A stretch of 58,398 bases of DNA from Oscillospiraceae bacterium (GCA_031271865.1 JAISUW010000003.1:1-58398); one strand, 5' to 3'. Counted from the stretch's first letter, positions 25,645-34,167 are shown. Made by a program: numbers and translations. The notes: generated by a model from the letters alone, not told the origin.

Positions 25645-26454
25645 ATGCCCGCCACCCCGAAACAAAACCCACGCCTCATTGCCGTCCTCTTTGCGGCCAT
25701 CGTTATGCTCGCTGCGGCTATTGTTCTCCTGCCTGTCCGCACCATTGAAATCAATACTGATTGTCCCTATACAGCCGAACAAATCTTGGAAGCTGCCGAA
25801 GCGGAGAAAGGCTTGAATCTCCTCTTCTTAGATAAGAAACAATTGGCTGCGGACATCCGCGAACGCCTCCCGAAAATCGGCGGACTGATTATCCACCGCA
25901 AATTGCCGGGCACCCTTGTCATCACAGCAACTCCGTCTTCTGCCTCCGGTGTTCTGCACAACGGCGAAGGATACTGGCTGGTCAACAATCGCGGGCAATG
26001 CATGGAAGAATTCCGGAAAGAGATGCTTCCCGAAGGTCTCCCCATTCTCAACGGCGCATTCCGCAAAGCGCTCTCCGCTGAAGCCGAAGAGGAAGTTTCT
26101 GATGCCAGCGGTGTCAACTACGCCCCCGAGGGCTTCGTCCTGCTCTGCGAGGCACTCAACGGTTCGCCGCTCGATAACCGTATCAGCAGTGTAACTCCCA
26201 ACCCCGCCTACACCCTCCCGGACATTCTCATTGACGGACGCTACCTCGGCGTATTGGGCGACATAGACAGCGCCTCCACTGATTCCCCACTCACCCAGGT
26301 TCAAAACAAACTGAAAGTCGCCGCCGCCACCATCGAAGTTCTGGACAAACGCAGCCCGAAACCCCGCGGCATCCTTTCCCTCAACGAAAAAGGAAAGGCC
26401 TACTACCACGAAGACTTCAGCATAGGGCAAGAAGAAACCGAAACAAATTCGTAA
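25645..26454 (+). CDS. ftsQ: Cell division protein FtsQ/DivIB
   Basis: This 269-aa bitopic protein has one membrane segment at about residues 11-30 (IAVLFAAIVMLAAAIVLL) and an extracytoplasmic POTRA domain (VRTIEINTDCPYTAEQILEAAEAEKGLNLLFLDKKQLAADIRERLPKI, given by its first residues) followed by the FtsQ beta region with ILIDGRYLGVLGD. It forms the FtsQLB-type divisome complex with the FtsL-like protein. Its ATG lies 2 nt after the murA stop, with AGGAGG across the junction, so translation is probably coupled. Confidence 0.87.
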   Translation: MPATPKQNPRLIAVLFAAIVMLAAAIVLLPVRTIEINTDCPYTAEQILEAAEAEKGLNLLFLDKKQLAADIRERLPKIGGLIIHRKLPGTLVITATPSSASGVLHNGEGYWLVNNRGQCMEEFRKEMLPEGLPILNGAFRKALSAEAEEEVSDASGVNYAPEGFVLLCEALNGSPLDNRISSVTPNPAYTLPDILIDGRYLGVLGDIDSASTDSPLTQVQNKLKVAAATIEVLDKRSPKPRGILSLNEKGKAYYHEDFSIGQEETETNS

Positions 26455-26525
26455 AGTTGTTTTCTTTACAAACTGCCAAATAGCGCAAAGGAAATCGCAA
26501 AATCATTTCCATTTATAAAAACCTC

Positions 26526-26554
26526 TTGTAATCTGCGCTGAAATGTGGTACAAT
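26526..26554 (+). promoter_or_regulatory. ftsZ promoter
   Basis: TTGTAA (26526-26531), 17 bp, TACAAT (26549-26554), with an extended -10 TGG directly before. Start near 26561 leaves a ~120-nt leader. FtsZ can thus be made independently of the upstream cluster. Confidence 0.75.
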
Positions 26555-26680
26555 ATATGATAAAGCAAACGGGTATGCTGCCGTTTCCCAAATGAAGGCA
26601 ATCGTGCCGGACAAGCTAACAGCTTTACAGCCTTAATACATACCAAACCAACTCCAAGTATAATAAAGGGGGACAAACCC

Positions 26681-28048
26681 ATGGCCTATGAATTCGCAAT
26701 GGACATCAGCGATGGGGTGCAAATCAAAGTAGTCGGCGTCGGAGGTGCCGGCGGAAATGTAATCAACCGCTTGGTCAACGACAGCGTTGACGGCGCAGAG
26801 TATATTTCTGTGAACACCGACCGCCAAGCCATGAATAACTCCTGTGCCACGCAGAAAGTTCTGATTGGTGAGAAGACCACCAAGTTCCTTGGCTGCGGCG
26901 GCAATCCGGAGATTGGCGAAAAAGCCGCCGAGGAGAGTGCCGAACTCATCCAAGAGACGCTGAAGGGTGCCGATATGGTATTCATTGCCGCGGGTATGGG
27001 CGGCGGCACAGGAACCGGTGCCGCACCCGTGGTTGCACGTGTAGCCAAACAGATGGGCATCCTCACGGTAGCCATCGTGACGAAGCCTTTCAACTATGAG
27101 CGCGCCAAGCGAATGAATACGGCCATACAGGGAATCAAAAAGCTGGAAGCTGTGGTAGACTCCCTGATTGTAATTCCCAACCAAAAACTCATGGACATCA
27201 ACAACGGCAAGCTCAAAGCCAGAGAAGGCTACGCCTTGGCGGATCAAGTGTTGGTGGAAGGCGTACACAATATCTCCAAGATATTCAAAGACGTTGAGTT
27301 TATCAACCTTGACTTCGCGGATCTCTCCAGCGTCATGCGTGACGCCGGTTACGCCCACTTGGGAGTCGGCAAAGGGCAAGGCGAACATATGGCTATTGAT
27401 GCCGCTACGCAGGCGATTAGTTCCAGTCTCCTCGACACATCCACCAAAGGCGCCAAGGGCATCATCATCAATCTGCGCCTCTGCGAAGACACGGATCTGG
27501 GTGAAGTCGAGCAAGCCATCGATTTGATTGCCAAAGACTCCGACCCCGACTGCAATGTCATCGTCGGTCAGATGTTTGACCCGGATTTGCAAGACGAGAT
27601 GCACATTACCGTCGTTGCCACGGGCTTCCCCCCGCCCGGCTCCGAGGATGCAAAGCGCAAAAAAGAAAAAGAGGAAGCGGAGAAACAAGCCGCTGCCCAG
27701 GCAGCCCGAATCGCCGCTGAGAAAGAGGCCGCAGAGAAAGAGCGCCGCAAGCAAGAAGACATCGAAGACCAACCTTGGCCGAATCCATGGCAGACGTACG
27801 GTGCCTCCGCCCATACGGCCGAACCGCCGGCAGTCCCCACGCCTGTCCGGGCACAAACCGCCGAACCTGCCGCTCCAAAAAAGCACGACGATATTCTCTT
27901 CCCGGTTCCTGCGGAACCAAAACCCACCCCGCCGCCGCCGCCGATTGGACCCGCTGCGCGTGTCTCTGACCGCGACTTGGAACCCGACCAGCGCGATGTG
28001 CTCCAAACCTTGCGCGACAAAGTCGCCCGTCGGCAGCAGCACAGCTGA
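26681..28048 (+). CDS. ftsZ: Cell division GTPase FtsZ
   Basis: The tubulin-like GTPase forms the Z ring. The core shows [13 protein letters not shown], the tubulin signature [13 protein letters not shown] near 104-115, and the [12 protein letters not shown]7-loop region with the catalytic Asp residues. At 455 aa it is longer than most (~350-390). After the core (~residue 320) comes a charged coiled-coil-like run ([16 protein letters not shown]...) and then a Pro/Ala-rich linker. The extreme C-terminus reads [17 protein letters not shown] and lacks the usual IPxFLR peptide that binds FtsA/SepF, although DVLQTLR may be a diverged version. GGGGG lies ~10 nt before ATG 26681. Confidence 0.97.
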   Translation: MAYEFAMDISDGVQIKVVGVGGAGGNVINRLVNDSVDGAEYISVNTDRQAMNNSCATQKVLIGEKTTKFLGCGGNPEIGEKAAEESAELIQETLKGADMVFIAAGMGGGTGTGAAPVVARVAKQMGILTVAIVTKPFNYERAKRMNTAIQGIKKLEAVVDSLIVIPNQKLMDINNGKLKAREGYALADQVLVEGVHNISKIFKDVEFINLDFADLSSVMRDAGYAHLGVGKGQGEHMAIDAATQAISSSLLDTSTKGAKGIIINLRLCEDTDLGEVEQAIDLIAKDSDPDCNVIVGQMFDPDLQDEMHITVVATGFPPPGSEDAKRKKEKEEAEKQAAAQAARIAAEKEAAEKERRKQEDIEDQPWPNPWQTYGASAHTAEPPAVPTPVRAQTAEPAAPKKHDDILFPVPAEPKPTPPPPPIGPAARVSDRDLEPDQRDVLQTLRDKVARRQQHS

Positions 28049-28096
28049 GAATGCGCCGACGCCATCTGCGCTTCTCCTATCGGATACCCCAACTAC

Positions 28097-28119
28097 AAGG
28101 CGGCCTTGCGCCGCCTTTT
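28097..28119 (+). terminator. Terminator after ftsZ
   Basis: AAGGCGGC (28097-28104) pairs with GCCGCCTT (28110-28117) across a 5-nt loop and is followed by TTC, a short U-tract. It ends only ~20 nt before polA, so some read-through into polA is likely. Confidence 0.65.
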
Positions 28120-28138
28120 CACGACAGAGGAGCCCGCC

Positions 28139-30658
28139 ATGACTTTACTTGCTCTCGACGGCAACAGTATCCTCAACCGTGCCTTCTACGGCATCAGGAC
28201 CCTCACCACGAAAGACGGCCGCTATACGAATGCCCTCGTCGGCTTTCTGAATATCTACCTTAAACTGACAGCCGATGTGAACCCCGATGCCGTTACCGCC
28301 GCATTTGACGTGAAAGCACCGACATTCCGCCATGCGATGTATGCCGATTACAAAGCCGGCCGTAAAGGTATGCCCGCGGAACTCGCCGAACAACTCCCCC
28401 TCATCAAAGAGATTCTCCAATTGCTCGGCATCCGTGTCCTCGAAGTGCCCGGCTGGGAAGCGGATGATATTCTCGGCACCCTCGCCGCTGCGGCATCACC
28501 GGATGATACCTGCACCATCGCCACCGGCGACCGCGACAGCCTGCAACTTGTATCCGACAGAACAACCGTTCGGCTCGCCGCAACAAAAGGCGGTCAGCCC
28601 GTTACTACGGTCTATTCCCCGGCAGAAGTCGAAGCAGAGTACCTCTCCCCTCCCCCGGCGCTCATCGACATCAAAGCCCTCCAAGGCGATGCTTCCGACA
28701 ACATCCCAGGTGTCCCCGGTATCGGCGAGAAAACCGCCCGCCAACTCATCTCCATCTATAAGTCTTTGGATAATCTCTATGACAATGTAGCTACCGCTCC
28801 CGAAATCAAACCGGCTGCTCGCCAAAAACTCATCGACAACCGCGATGCAGCCTATCTCTCCAAAAAGCTCGGCACCATCCGTTGCGATGCTCCGGTTGAT
28901 ACCAATTACGCGTCCTATGTGCCGCTGCCCATAGATAAACTGAGTTTAACTAAACTGCTCTCCTCCCTTGAAATGTTCCGGCTCTTGGAACGGTTGGTCG
29001 GAAAGGAGGGGGTGGGGTCTGTTGCGTTGAGTTCAGCTGAGTTGAGTTCAGCTGAGTTGAGTTCAGCGCAACTCAGCTCCCTCCCGAACCTTCCCATCAT
29101 AAACGACAGAATCGACACCACATCCGGCATTATATGGAACCCTGCCCCTCCGCTGCATTTGTTACAGACACCGGGCATCAGGCTTTACACTACAGACAGC
29201 AAAAGCATTTGGGCGGGCGTGCTGGGCAGCGAAACTCAACTCAACTCAACTCAGCTAAACGCAACGCAACGCAACTCAACTCAGTTCAATCCAATTGAAT
29301 TCGACGCCGGGTTAGCGGCATACATTTTAAATCCGAACGCAGGGGACTACAGCACCGGACGATTACTATTGGAATACGATGCGGCCGATTTTCCGGAGCT
29401 TTGCCGAAAACTGGAGGAGAGACTGCGTGAGAACGGACAGCTGGCGCTATTACGGGAGATTGAGATACCGTTAGCGCGGGTACTGGCGCAGATGGAGCAT
29501 GATGGGGTACAGGTCGAAGCGGAGCGCATCAGGGCGTTTGGCGTAGAGTTAGAGGAACGGATTGAGCAGATAACGGCGCAGATCCGGCCGTATGCGGGCG
29601 AAGAGCTGAACCTAAACAGTCCGAAGCAATTGGCAGTGCTGTTATATGACAAACTGGGATTAAGCCCGGGGCGAAAGACCAAGACGGGAGCGCGTTCAAC
29701 AGATGCAGAGACACTCGAAGCGTTGGCAGAAGAACACCCGGTCGTGAGCATGATCCTAGAGTACCGGACGCTGACGAAGCTGAAATCTACCTATGCGGAC
29801 GGTTTGCTGGCGGTAATAGGGACGGATGGGCGGATACACAGCAAGTTTAACCAAACGGACACCCGGACGGGGCGGCTGTCTTCCTCCGAGCCGAATCTCC
29901 AGAACATCCCGATACGCCGGAGCTTAGGGGCTGAGCTGCGTCGCTGCTTCGTGGCGGCGGAGGGATGTATTCTGTTGGATGCGGACTATTCCCAGATTGA
30001 GCTGCGGGTATTGGCAGCGTTAGCAGAAGAAGAAAACATGCTGGAGGCTTTCCGTCAGGGAGCAGATATACACACAGATACAGCCGCGCGCGTTTTCGGC
30101 TTGCCGCGTGATATGGTAACGCCCATCCTGCGCTCCCGCGCCAAGGCCGTGAATTTCGGAATCATCTACGGCATCGGTGCCTACTCCTTAGCCAAAGACA
30201 TCGGTTCCACCTTCGGCGAAGCCAAACGGATCATCGACACCTACTTTGCCAAGTACCCGAAGATTAAAGCATACCGTGAATGCCTCATCGCCAAAGCGAA
30301 AGAGACCGGCTACGCCGAGACGGCATTTAACCGCCGCCGTCCTTTGCCTGAGCTGCACAACACCAACCCGGCACTGCGCGCTTTCGGCGAGCGCGTTGCC
30401 ACCAATATGCCCATCCAAGGCACGGCCGCAGATATAATAAAGGTTGCCATGGTCAAGACTGCGGCTCGTTTGAAAGCGGAAGGCCTCTCCGCCCGGATCG
30501 TCCTGCAAGTACACGACGAACTCATTGTTGAAGCCCCCATAGAGGAAGCCGACCGCGCCGCGGCCATCCTCAGGGAAGAAATGGAGGGAGCCGCCGGAGA
30601 TGCTTATCCCCTCGTTGCCGAGGTCCACAGAGGCTACGACTGGCTGTCCGCGAAGTAG
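28139..30658 (+). CDS. polA: DNA polymerase I
   Basis: Pol I of 839 aa from ATG 28139 (GAGGAG 7 nt upstream). Residues 1-~285 are the 5' flap/exonuclease domain (LALDGNSILNRAFYGIR; GWEADDILGTLA; GDASDNIPGVPGIGEKTA). The middle 3'-5' exonuclease-like region is short and lacks recognisable catalytic Asp/Glu motifs, so proofreading is probably absent, as in many Gram-positive Pol I. The polymerase domain has motif A DADYSQIELRVLAAL (~613), motif B RSRAKAVNFGIIYGIG (~665) and motif C VHDELIVE (~791). Oddly, two pentanucleotide tracts encode low-complexity peptides (SSAEL repeats at ~295-314; NSTQL-type repeats at ~365-388) within the degenerate exonuclease region. Confidence 0.96.
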   Translation: MTLLALDGNSILNRAFYGIRTLTTKDGRYTNALVGFLNIYLKLTADVNPDAVTAAFDVKAPTFRHAMYADYKAGRKGMPAELAEQLPLIKEILQLLGIRVLEVPGWEADDILGTLAAAASPDDTCTIATGDRDSLQLVSDRTTVRLAATKGGQPVTTVYSPAEVEAEYLSPPPALIDIKALQGDASDNIPGVPGIGEKTARQLISIYKSLDNLYDNVATAPEIKPAARQKLIDNRDAAYLSKKLGTIRCDAPVDTNYASYVPLPIDKLSLTKLLSSLEMFRLLERLVGKEGVGSVALSSAELSSAELSSAQLSSLPNLPIINDRIDTTSGIIWNPAPPLHLLQTPGIRLYTTDSKSIWAGVLGSETQLNSTQLNATQRNSTQFNPIEFDAGLAAYILNPNAGDYSTGRLLLEYDAADFPELCRKLEERLRENGQLALLREIEIPLARVLAQMEHDGVQVEAERIRAFGVELEERIEQITAQIRPYAGEELNLNSPKQLAVLLYDKLGLSPGRKTKTGARSTDAETLEALAEEHPVVSMILEYRTLTKLKSTYADGLLAVIGTDGRIHSKFNQTDTRTGRLSSSEPNLQNIPIRRSLGAELRRCFVAAEGCILLDADYSQIELRVLAALAEEENMLEAFRQGADIHTDTAARVFGLPRDMVTPILRSRAKAVNFGIIYGIGAYSLAKDIGSTFGEAKRIIDTYFAKYPKIKAYRECLIAKAKETGYAETAFNRRRPLPELHNTNPALRAFGERVATNMPIQGTAADIIKVAMVKTAARLKAEGLSARIVLQVHDELIVEAPIEEADRAAAILREEMEGAAGDAYPLVAEVHRGYDWLSAK
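29021..29080 (+). repeat. In-frame pentanucleotide tract 1 in polA
   Basis: Twelve consecutive 5-nt units of the type GTTGA, GTTCA, GCTGA, ending with imperfect GCGCA ACTCA GCTCC. Because 15 nt is a common period of codons and units, the encoded peptide repeats every five residues (LSSAE). Gain or loss of one unit would shift the polA frame. Confidence 0.92.
29232..29302 (+). repeat. In-frame pentanucleotide tract 2 in polA, inverted
   Basis: About fourteen 5-nt units (AACTC, AACGC, then AGTTC AATCC AATTG) encode TQLNSTQLNATQRNSTQFN. The units are the reverse complement of tract 1 units (AACTC against GAGTT), so the two tracts, ~150 bp apart, form an imperfect inverted repeat able to pair in DNA or mRNA. 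Confidence 0.9.
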
Positions 30659-30716
30659 GATTCTGTTCCTAAATTTTGGTTATTCTGCTGAAATTTCATA
30701 TTTCTTACGGAATTTC

Positions 30717-30746
30717 TTGACATTTATTGTCGATTTATGGCATAAT
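30717..30746 (+). promoter_or_regulatory. rsmD-coaD promoter
   Basis: TTGACA (30717-30722), 18 bp, CATAAT (30741-30746) with an extended TGG before the -10. The start falls near 30753, about 13 nt before the rsmD ATG, so the leader is very short. Confidence 0.75.
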
Positions 30747-30765
30747 AGAGTAGAGGTGGTTTTCT

Positions 30766-31314
30766 ATGCGTGTGATAACAGGTGCTGCAAGAGGTTTGCC
30801 CCTGAAAACCCTCCCCGGTGAAGAAGTTATCCGCCCGACCTCCCAGCGGGTAAAGGAAGCGATGTTCTCCGCCATCCAATTTGAGATAGAAGGAAAGACG
30901 GTACTCGACGCTTTCGCGGGCTGCGGTCAACTCGGTATCGAAGCCCTGAGCCGCGGTGCCGTTGCAGGCGTGTTCTGGGATGTCAGCAAGGAAGCCATAG
31001 CCACCATCACAGACAACCTGACCAGAGCCAAACTCTCCGACAAAGCCACGCTCCGGCAAGGAGATGCCCTGATGCTCTTCCGGCGTACTGCCGACCTATG
31101 GGACATTATCTTCCTTGACCCGCCTTACGGGCAAGGCTTGCTGCAAGAAGCCATCCCGCTCGCCGCCGCGCATCTTTCTCCGGGCGGACTGCTCCTCTGC
31201 GAAGCCCCGGCGAAAGAAAGTCTCCCCGAGCAAGCGGAGGATGTCTATCTGCACAAGACCTATAAGCACGGCAAGACCAAAGTCCTTCTCTACCGCCGCC
31301 AAACGGCCGACTGA
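30766..31314 (+). CDS. rsmD: 16S rRNA (guanine-966-N2)-methyltransferase
   Basis: RsmD methylates G966 of 16S rRNA. The 182-aa protein shows the family start RVITGAARGLPL, RPTSQRVKEAMFS, the SAM-binding VLDAFAGCGQLGIEALSRGA and the catalytic DPPYGQG. AGAGGTGG lies just upstream of ATG 30766. The rsmD-coaD pair is a widely conserved arrangement in Gram-positive bacteria. Confidence 0.95.
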   Translation: MRVITGAARGLPLKTLPGEEVIRPTSQRVKEAMFSAIQFEIEGKTVLDAFAGCGQLGIEALSRGAVAGVFWDVSKEAIATITDNLTRAKLSDKATLRQGDALMLFRRTADLWDIIFLDPPYGQGLLQEAIPLAAAHLSPGGLLLCEAPAKESLPEQAEDVYLHKTYKHGKTKVLLYRRQTAD

Positions 31315-31378
31315 TCGTCTTGTGATGTTATCATTGTGTTGTATTCCGGTGATGTGTTCGCTTTGAAAGGAGATGAGT

Positions 31379-31864
31379 ATGAAAAAAGCCATCTGTCCCG
31401 GCAGTTTTGACCCCGTAACCAATGGGCACCTTGACATCATCCGCCGCGCAGCCGCCATGTTCGACGAGCTGATTGTACTCGTCAGCTGCAACGCCGCCAA
31501 GCGCTGCCTCTTTACCCCGGCGGAGCGCATTGAACTCATTCAAGGGTGCGTCGGCGACCTGCCCAATGTCCGCGTTGACAGCACAGACGGCCTGATTGCC
31601 CAGTACGCAGCCGACCACAGCGCCACCGGTATCGTCAAGGGCTTACGCGCCTTGAGCGACTTCGACTATGAGTTCCAGCAAGCACTCACAAACAAAGTCC
31701 TGAACCCGGAGATAGAAACCGTCTTCCTCGCCGCCAGCAGCGACAGTATGTTTCTATCCTCCAGTATGTGCAAGCAGGTAGTAGCCTTAGGCGGCGACTG
31801 CAGCCGCTTTGTCCCGCCGAATGCCTTGGCGGCTCTCAAGGCGAAGCTCCTCCCGCAGCCATAG
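31379..31864 (+). CDS. coaD: Phosphopantetheine adenylyltransferase
   Basis: CoaD makes dephospho-CoA from 4'-phosphopantetheine and ATP. The nucleotidyltransferase motif CPGSFDPVTNGHLDII starts at residue 6, and the later GLRALSDFDYEFQQA and SSSMCKQV blocks correspond to the conserved ligand-binding and second ATP motifs. ATG 31373 abuts AAAGGAG, so ATG 31379 (6 nt spacing, 161 aa) is preferred. It lies 64 nt after rsmD. Confidence 0.96.
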   Translation: MKKAICPGSFDPVTNGHLDIIRRAAAMFDELIVLVSCNAAKRCLFTPAERIELIQGCVGDLPNVRVDSTDGLIAQYAADHSATGIVKGLRALSDFDYEFQQALTNKVLNPEIETVFLAASSDSMFLSSSMCKQVVALGGDCSRFVPPNALAALKAKLLPQP

Positions 31865-31938
31865 AAAAACCCACTGAAGTCGAAATCTACACATTCAGCA
31901 GCTTAAAATATGTCAATACAATAAGGGGGATCCATCAA

Positions 31939-32625
31939 GTGGCAGACAACGTAGACGCTTTGTTGAGCGAAATCAGGGATGAAATCGAAAACAGCCGCAA
32001 GTGGGGGAAACAGAGACTGGTCGACGAAAAGATCCTCGATATGCTTGAGGACATTCGTGCCGCCCTCCCCAGGGACTTAGAGCGCGCCCGTCAAGTCAAC
32101 CTTGACCGCGACAGAGTTTTGGAACAGGCCAAGCGGGAAGGCGAACGCCTAATCCACGAAGCCAAGCAACGCATCGCGGAGTTTGAAAACGAAAGCTCCA
32201 AGAAAGTCTTGGACATCATCAACAACGCCAAAGCGCAAGTCAAGCAGAAGCGCGAGGAGGGTGAGCAAATCATTGCAGCCGCCCAGGCGGAGGCAGCGCG
32301 GCTTGTCGCTGAGCATGCCATCGCAGCCAAAGCCCAAGAGCAAGCGGAGGCCATTGTGGTGGACGCCCACGCCCGTGCCCAAGAAATCGAGATGGCCGGT
32401 GCCAAGCGCGCCGATGAACATATCCAGAAAGCCCAGGCTTGGGCCGCCAATACGCGCAGCCAGACCGAGACGTGGTTCTTGGGCTTCGCCGCCGACACAC
32501 GTGCCGAAATCGAAGCGCAGCTCTCCCGCGCTGAAGAAACCCTCCGCGCCGGCACGGACAGCCTCCGCGCCCTGCGCCGCCAAGCCGAGCAGGCGCTCAA
32601 CGAACCCGTGCAGTATGCCTCCTGA
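31939..32625 (+). CDS. Coiled-coil, DivIVA/ATP-synthase-b-like protein
   Basis: The 228-aa protein is almost entirely a charged helix: ALLSEIRDEIENSRKWG at the start, then a long Ala/Glu/Lys/Arg-rich coiled coil (about residues 50-215). It has no membrane segment. I chose GTG 31939, with AAGGGGG 9 nt upstream; the longer frame runs back into coaD. In Clostridia a coiled-coil protein often follows coaD, and such proteins are sometimes annotated as ATPase or DivIVA-like without proof. A structural role at the membrane or division site is possible (inference). There is no Walker motif. Confidence 0.75.
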   Translation: MADNVDALLSEIRDEIENSRKWGKQRLVDEKILDMLEDIRAALPRDLERARQVNLDRDRVLEQAKREGERLIHEAKQRIAEFENESSKKVLDIINNAKAQVKQKREEGEQIIAAAQAEAARLVAEHAIAAKAQEQAEAIVVDAHARAQEIEMAGAKRADEHIQKAQAWAANTRSQTETWFLGFAADTRAEIEAQLSRAEETLRAGTDSLRALRRQAEQALNEPVQYAS

Positions 32626-32652
32626 ATCCGCGGTAAGGCTTTTCATGCACAC

Positions 32653-32687
32653 AAAAAACCAAGAGGCAAGCACACTCTGCCTCTTGG
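32653..32687 (-). terminator. Strong minus-strand terminator after spoVM
   Basis: A perfect 10-bp stem (32659-32668 with 32678-32687; CCAAGAGGCA/TGCCTCTTGG) with a 9-nt loop is followed on the minus strand by TTTTTTGTG. The U-tract shows that it serves the minus-strand spoVM unit; on the plus strand it is a weaker stop for the coiled-coil gene. Confidence 0.88.
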
Positions 32688-32709
32688 ATTTGTGCGGTAT
32701 GTACCGGGA

Positions 32710-32799
32710 TTAGCTGCAGCTGACATCCTTTTTGATACCGAACAGGACGCGCAGCAGTCCGCGAAGAGCTTTAGGGCTACGCAGCACCACAATCTTCAT
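32710..32799 (-). CDS. spoVM: SpoVM-like sporulation peptide (29 aa)
   Basis: ATG 32799 follows GGGAGG by 7 nt, and the ORF of 29 codons ends at TAA 32712-32710, 23 nt before a strong terminator. Aligned by eye with Bacillus subtilis SpoVM (26 aa) it keeps M1, K2, P9, K10, L12, G14, R17, G21 and a basic end with K-D. SpoVM is an amphipathic peptide that recognises the curved forespore membrane and anchors SpoIVA at the start of coat assembly. Pro-9, needed for curvature sensing in B. subtilis, is present. The Cys near the C-terminus (DVSCS) is an addition. The gene implies the host can form spores or recently could. Confidence 0.8.
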   Translation of the reverse strand: MKIVVLRSPKALRGLLRVLFGIKKDVSCS

Positions 32800-32859
32800 G
32801 GATATTCCTCCCTTCCTTAGCAATAGACATGGGACAGGCATATAAAACAAGTAACGGCT

Positions 32860-33030
32860 TTATCTGCGGAACATGGCGGCCAATTGCAAGCAACCGAGCA
32901 GGATAGCAATGGTCAGGCATACAACGGCGGCGGTAGGAACGAAAGCAGCCAGCGCAAGACCCAGCAAGAATGCTGCAAGCAGGGCACCGTGCCCCCAACC
33001 CGAGCTGAACATATACCCAAACCTGCGCAA
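32860..33030 (-). CDS. Small two-segment membrane protein (56 aa)
   Basis: TTG 33030 lies 10 nt after AAAGGAG (33047-33041) and begins a 56-residue frame that ends at TAA 32862-32860. The protein starts with a basic MRRFGY, then a Gly/His-containing stretch (SSGWGHG) and two hydrophobic segments (ALLAAFLLGLALAAF and AAVVCLTIAILLGCLQLAAMF), ending in RR. ATG 33012 is possible but is 28 nt from the ribosome binding site. It is 60 nt upstream of spoVM on the same strand and probably co-transcribed, so a sporulation role is plausible, but the family is not recognised. No convincing promoter was found upstream. Confidence 0.6.
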   Translation of the reverse strand: MRRFGYMFSSGWGHGALLAAFLLGLALAAFVPTAAVVCLTIAILLGCLQLAAMFRR

Positions 33031-33180
33031 ACCCCGGCCACTCCTTTCCGTTCTGATCGCATGGACGTATGTATATCCGCTATTCCATTCTATTCCAAAT
33101 CGCTCGGATAGGTGCTATTTGTTTTGACAAACCTTTACCGACCGCTCGCTGTTCCTCGTGAAACAGATAAGGAGATGCAC

Positions 33181-34119
33181 ATGGATTGGACCGAACTCAC
33201 CCTCCGCGTCCCGACAGAACTGACGGATACCGCGGCGGCTATCGCCCATATGGCTGTACCGTATGGATTATACATAGAGGACTACAGCGACTTGGAACAG
33301 GGGGCGGCGGAGATTGCTCACATTGACCTTATAGACGAGGATTTGCTTGCGAAAGACCGTACGCAGAGCATCCTGCACCTCTACCTGCCGCCGCACGAAA
33401 GCCCTGCGGAGGCACTCTCCTGGCTCCGCGAACGCTTCTCGGAGAGCTGTATACCCTTTGCGGCAACCAGCGCAGAGGTCTGCAATGCCGACTGGGAGAA
33501 CAACTGGAAGCAGTACTTCCATGCCCTCCCGGTCGGACAGCGTCTTCTGATACAGCCCACCTGGGAGCCGCTCCGGAATCCGGAGAACCGTCTGCCCATT
33601 CTCATGGAGCCCGGCCTTGCTTTTGGGAGCGGCTCCCATGCTACCACACGCCTATGCTTAGAGGCTTTGGAAGCTGCGATGCTTGCCGGCTCCCGTGCCC
33701 CGCGTGTTTTGGACATCGGCTGCGGCAGCGGCATCTTGGGCATCGCGGCCGCCCTCTTGGGTGCCGGGGAGGTTACCGCCATAGATATAGACCCCCTTGC
33801 CATCCACAGCACCATAGAAAACTGCAAGCGCAACCGGATACCGCCTGAGAAACTGCAGCCGCTCTGCGGCAACCTCACAGAAAAAGCAGCCGGGCAATAC
33901 AGCATCATCTTATCCAATATCGTCGCCGACGCCATCTGCAGCCTAACGGAAACTGTGGGCGAACTGCTCGCTCCCGGCGGCGTTTGGATATGCAGCGGCA
34001 TTATAGATACACGTGAGCCGGATGTGCTGACCGCACTGGAAAGCCGCAGCTTTAGGGTTCAGCAGCGGCTGGAGGAGGGCGGCTGGGTGTGCCTGTCTTG
34101 CATAGCGCATAATACATAG
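33181..34119 (+). CDS. prmA: Ribosomal protein L11 methyltransferase
   Basis: PrmA trimethylates lysines and the N-terminus of L11. From ATG 33181 (AAGGAG 6 nt upstream) it is 312 aa: an N-terminal L11-binding domain with NADWENNWKQYFHALPVG near 100-118, then the methyltransferase with GLAFGSGSHATTRLCLEAL, the SAM loop LDIGCGSGILGIAAALLGA and SNIVADAI in place of the NPPY-type motif. A TTGACA at 33124 is not matched by a -10, so its promoter is uncertain. It converges with the orphan minus-strand transcript that ends at 34141. Confidence 0.94.
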   Translation: MDWTELTLRVPTELTDTAAAIAHMAVPYGLYIEDYSDLEQGAAEIAHIDLIDEDLLAKDRTQSILHLYLPPHESPAEALSWLRERFSESCIPFAATSAEVCNADWENNWKQYFHALPVGQRLLIQPTWEPLRNPENRLPILMEPGLAFGSGSHATTRLCLEALEAAMLAGSRAPRVLDIGCGSGILGIAAALLGAGEVTAIDIDPLAIHSTIENCKRNRIPPEKLQPLCGNLTEKAAGQYSIILSNIVADAICSLTETVGELLAPGGVWICSGIIDTREPDVLTALESRSFRVQQRLEEGGWVCLSCIAHNT

Positions 34120-34140
34120 TATATAACGCCTATATGCTGC

Positions 34141-34167
34141 AATAAAAACAGGGCGCCGGGCGCGCCC
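34141..34167 (-). terminator. Terminator of the orphan minus-strand transcript
   Basis: On the minus strand GGGCGC (34167-34162) pairs with GCGCCC (34156-34151) around a 5-nt loop and is followed by TGTTTTTATT. It stops the unit that starts near 34493, just before the convergent prmA end. Confidence 0.82.

Noticed and set aside
33124-33150. TTGACA at 33124 as a prmA promoter
   Set aside because: No -10-like hexamer is found 16-18 bp downstream, and the start would fall very near the ribosome binding site.
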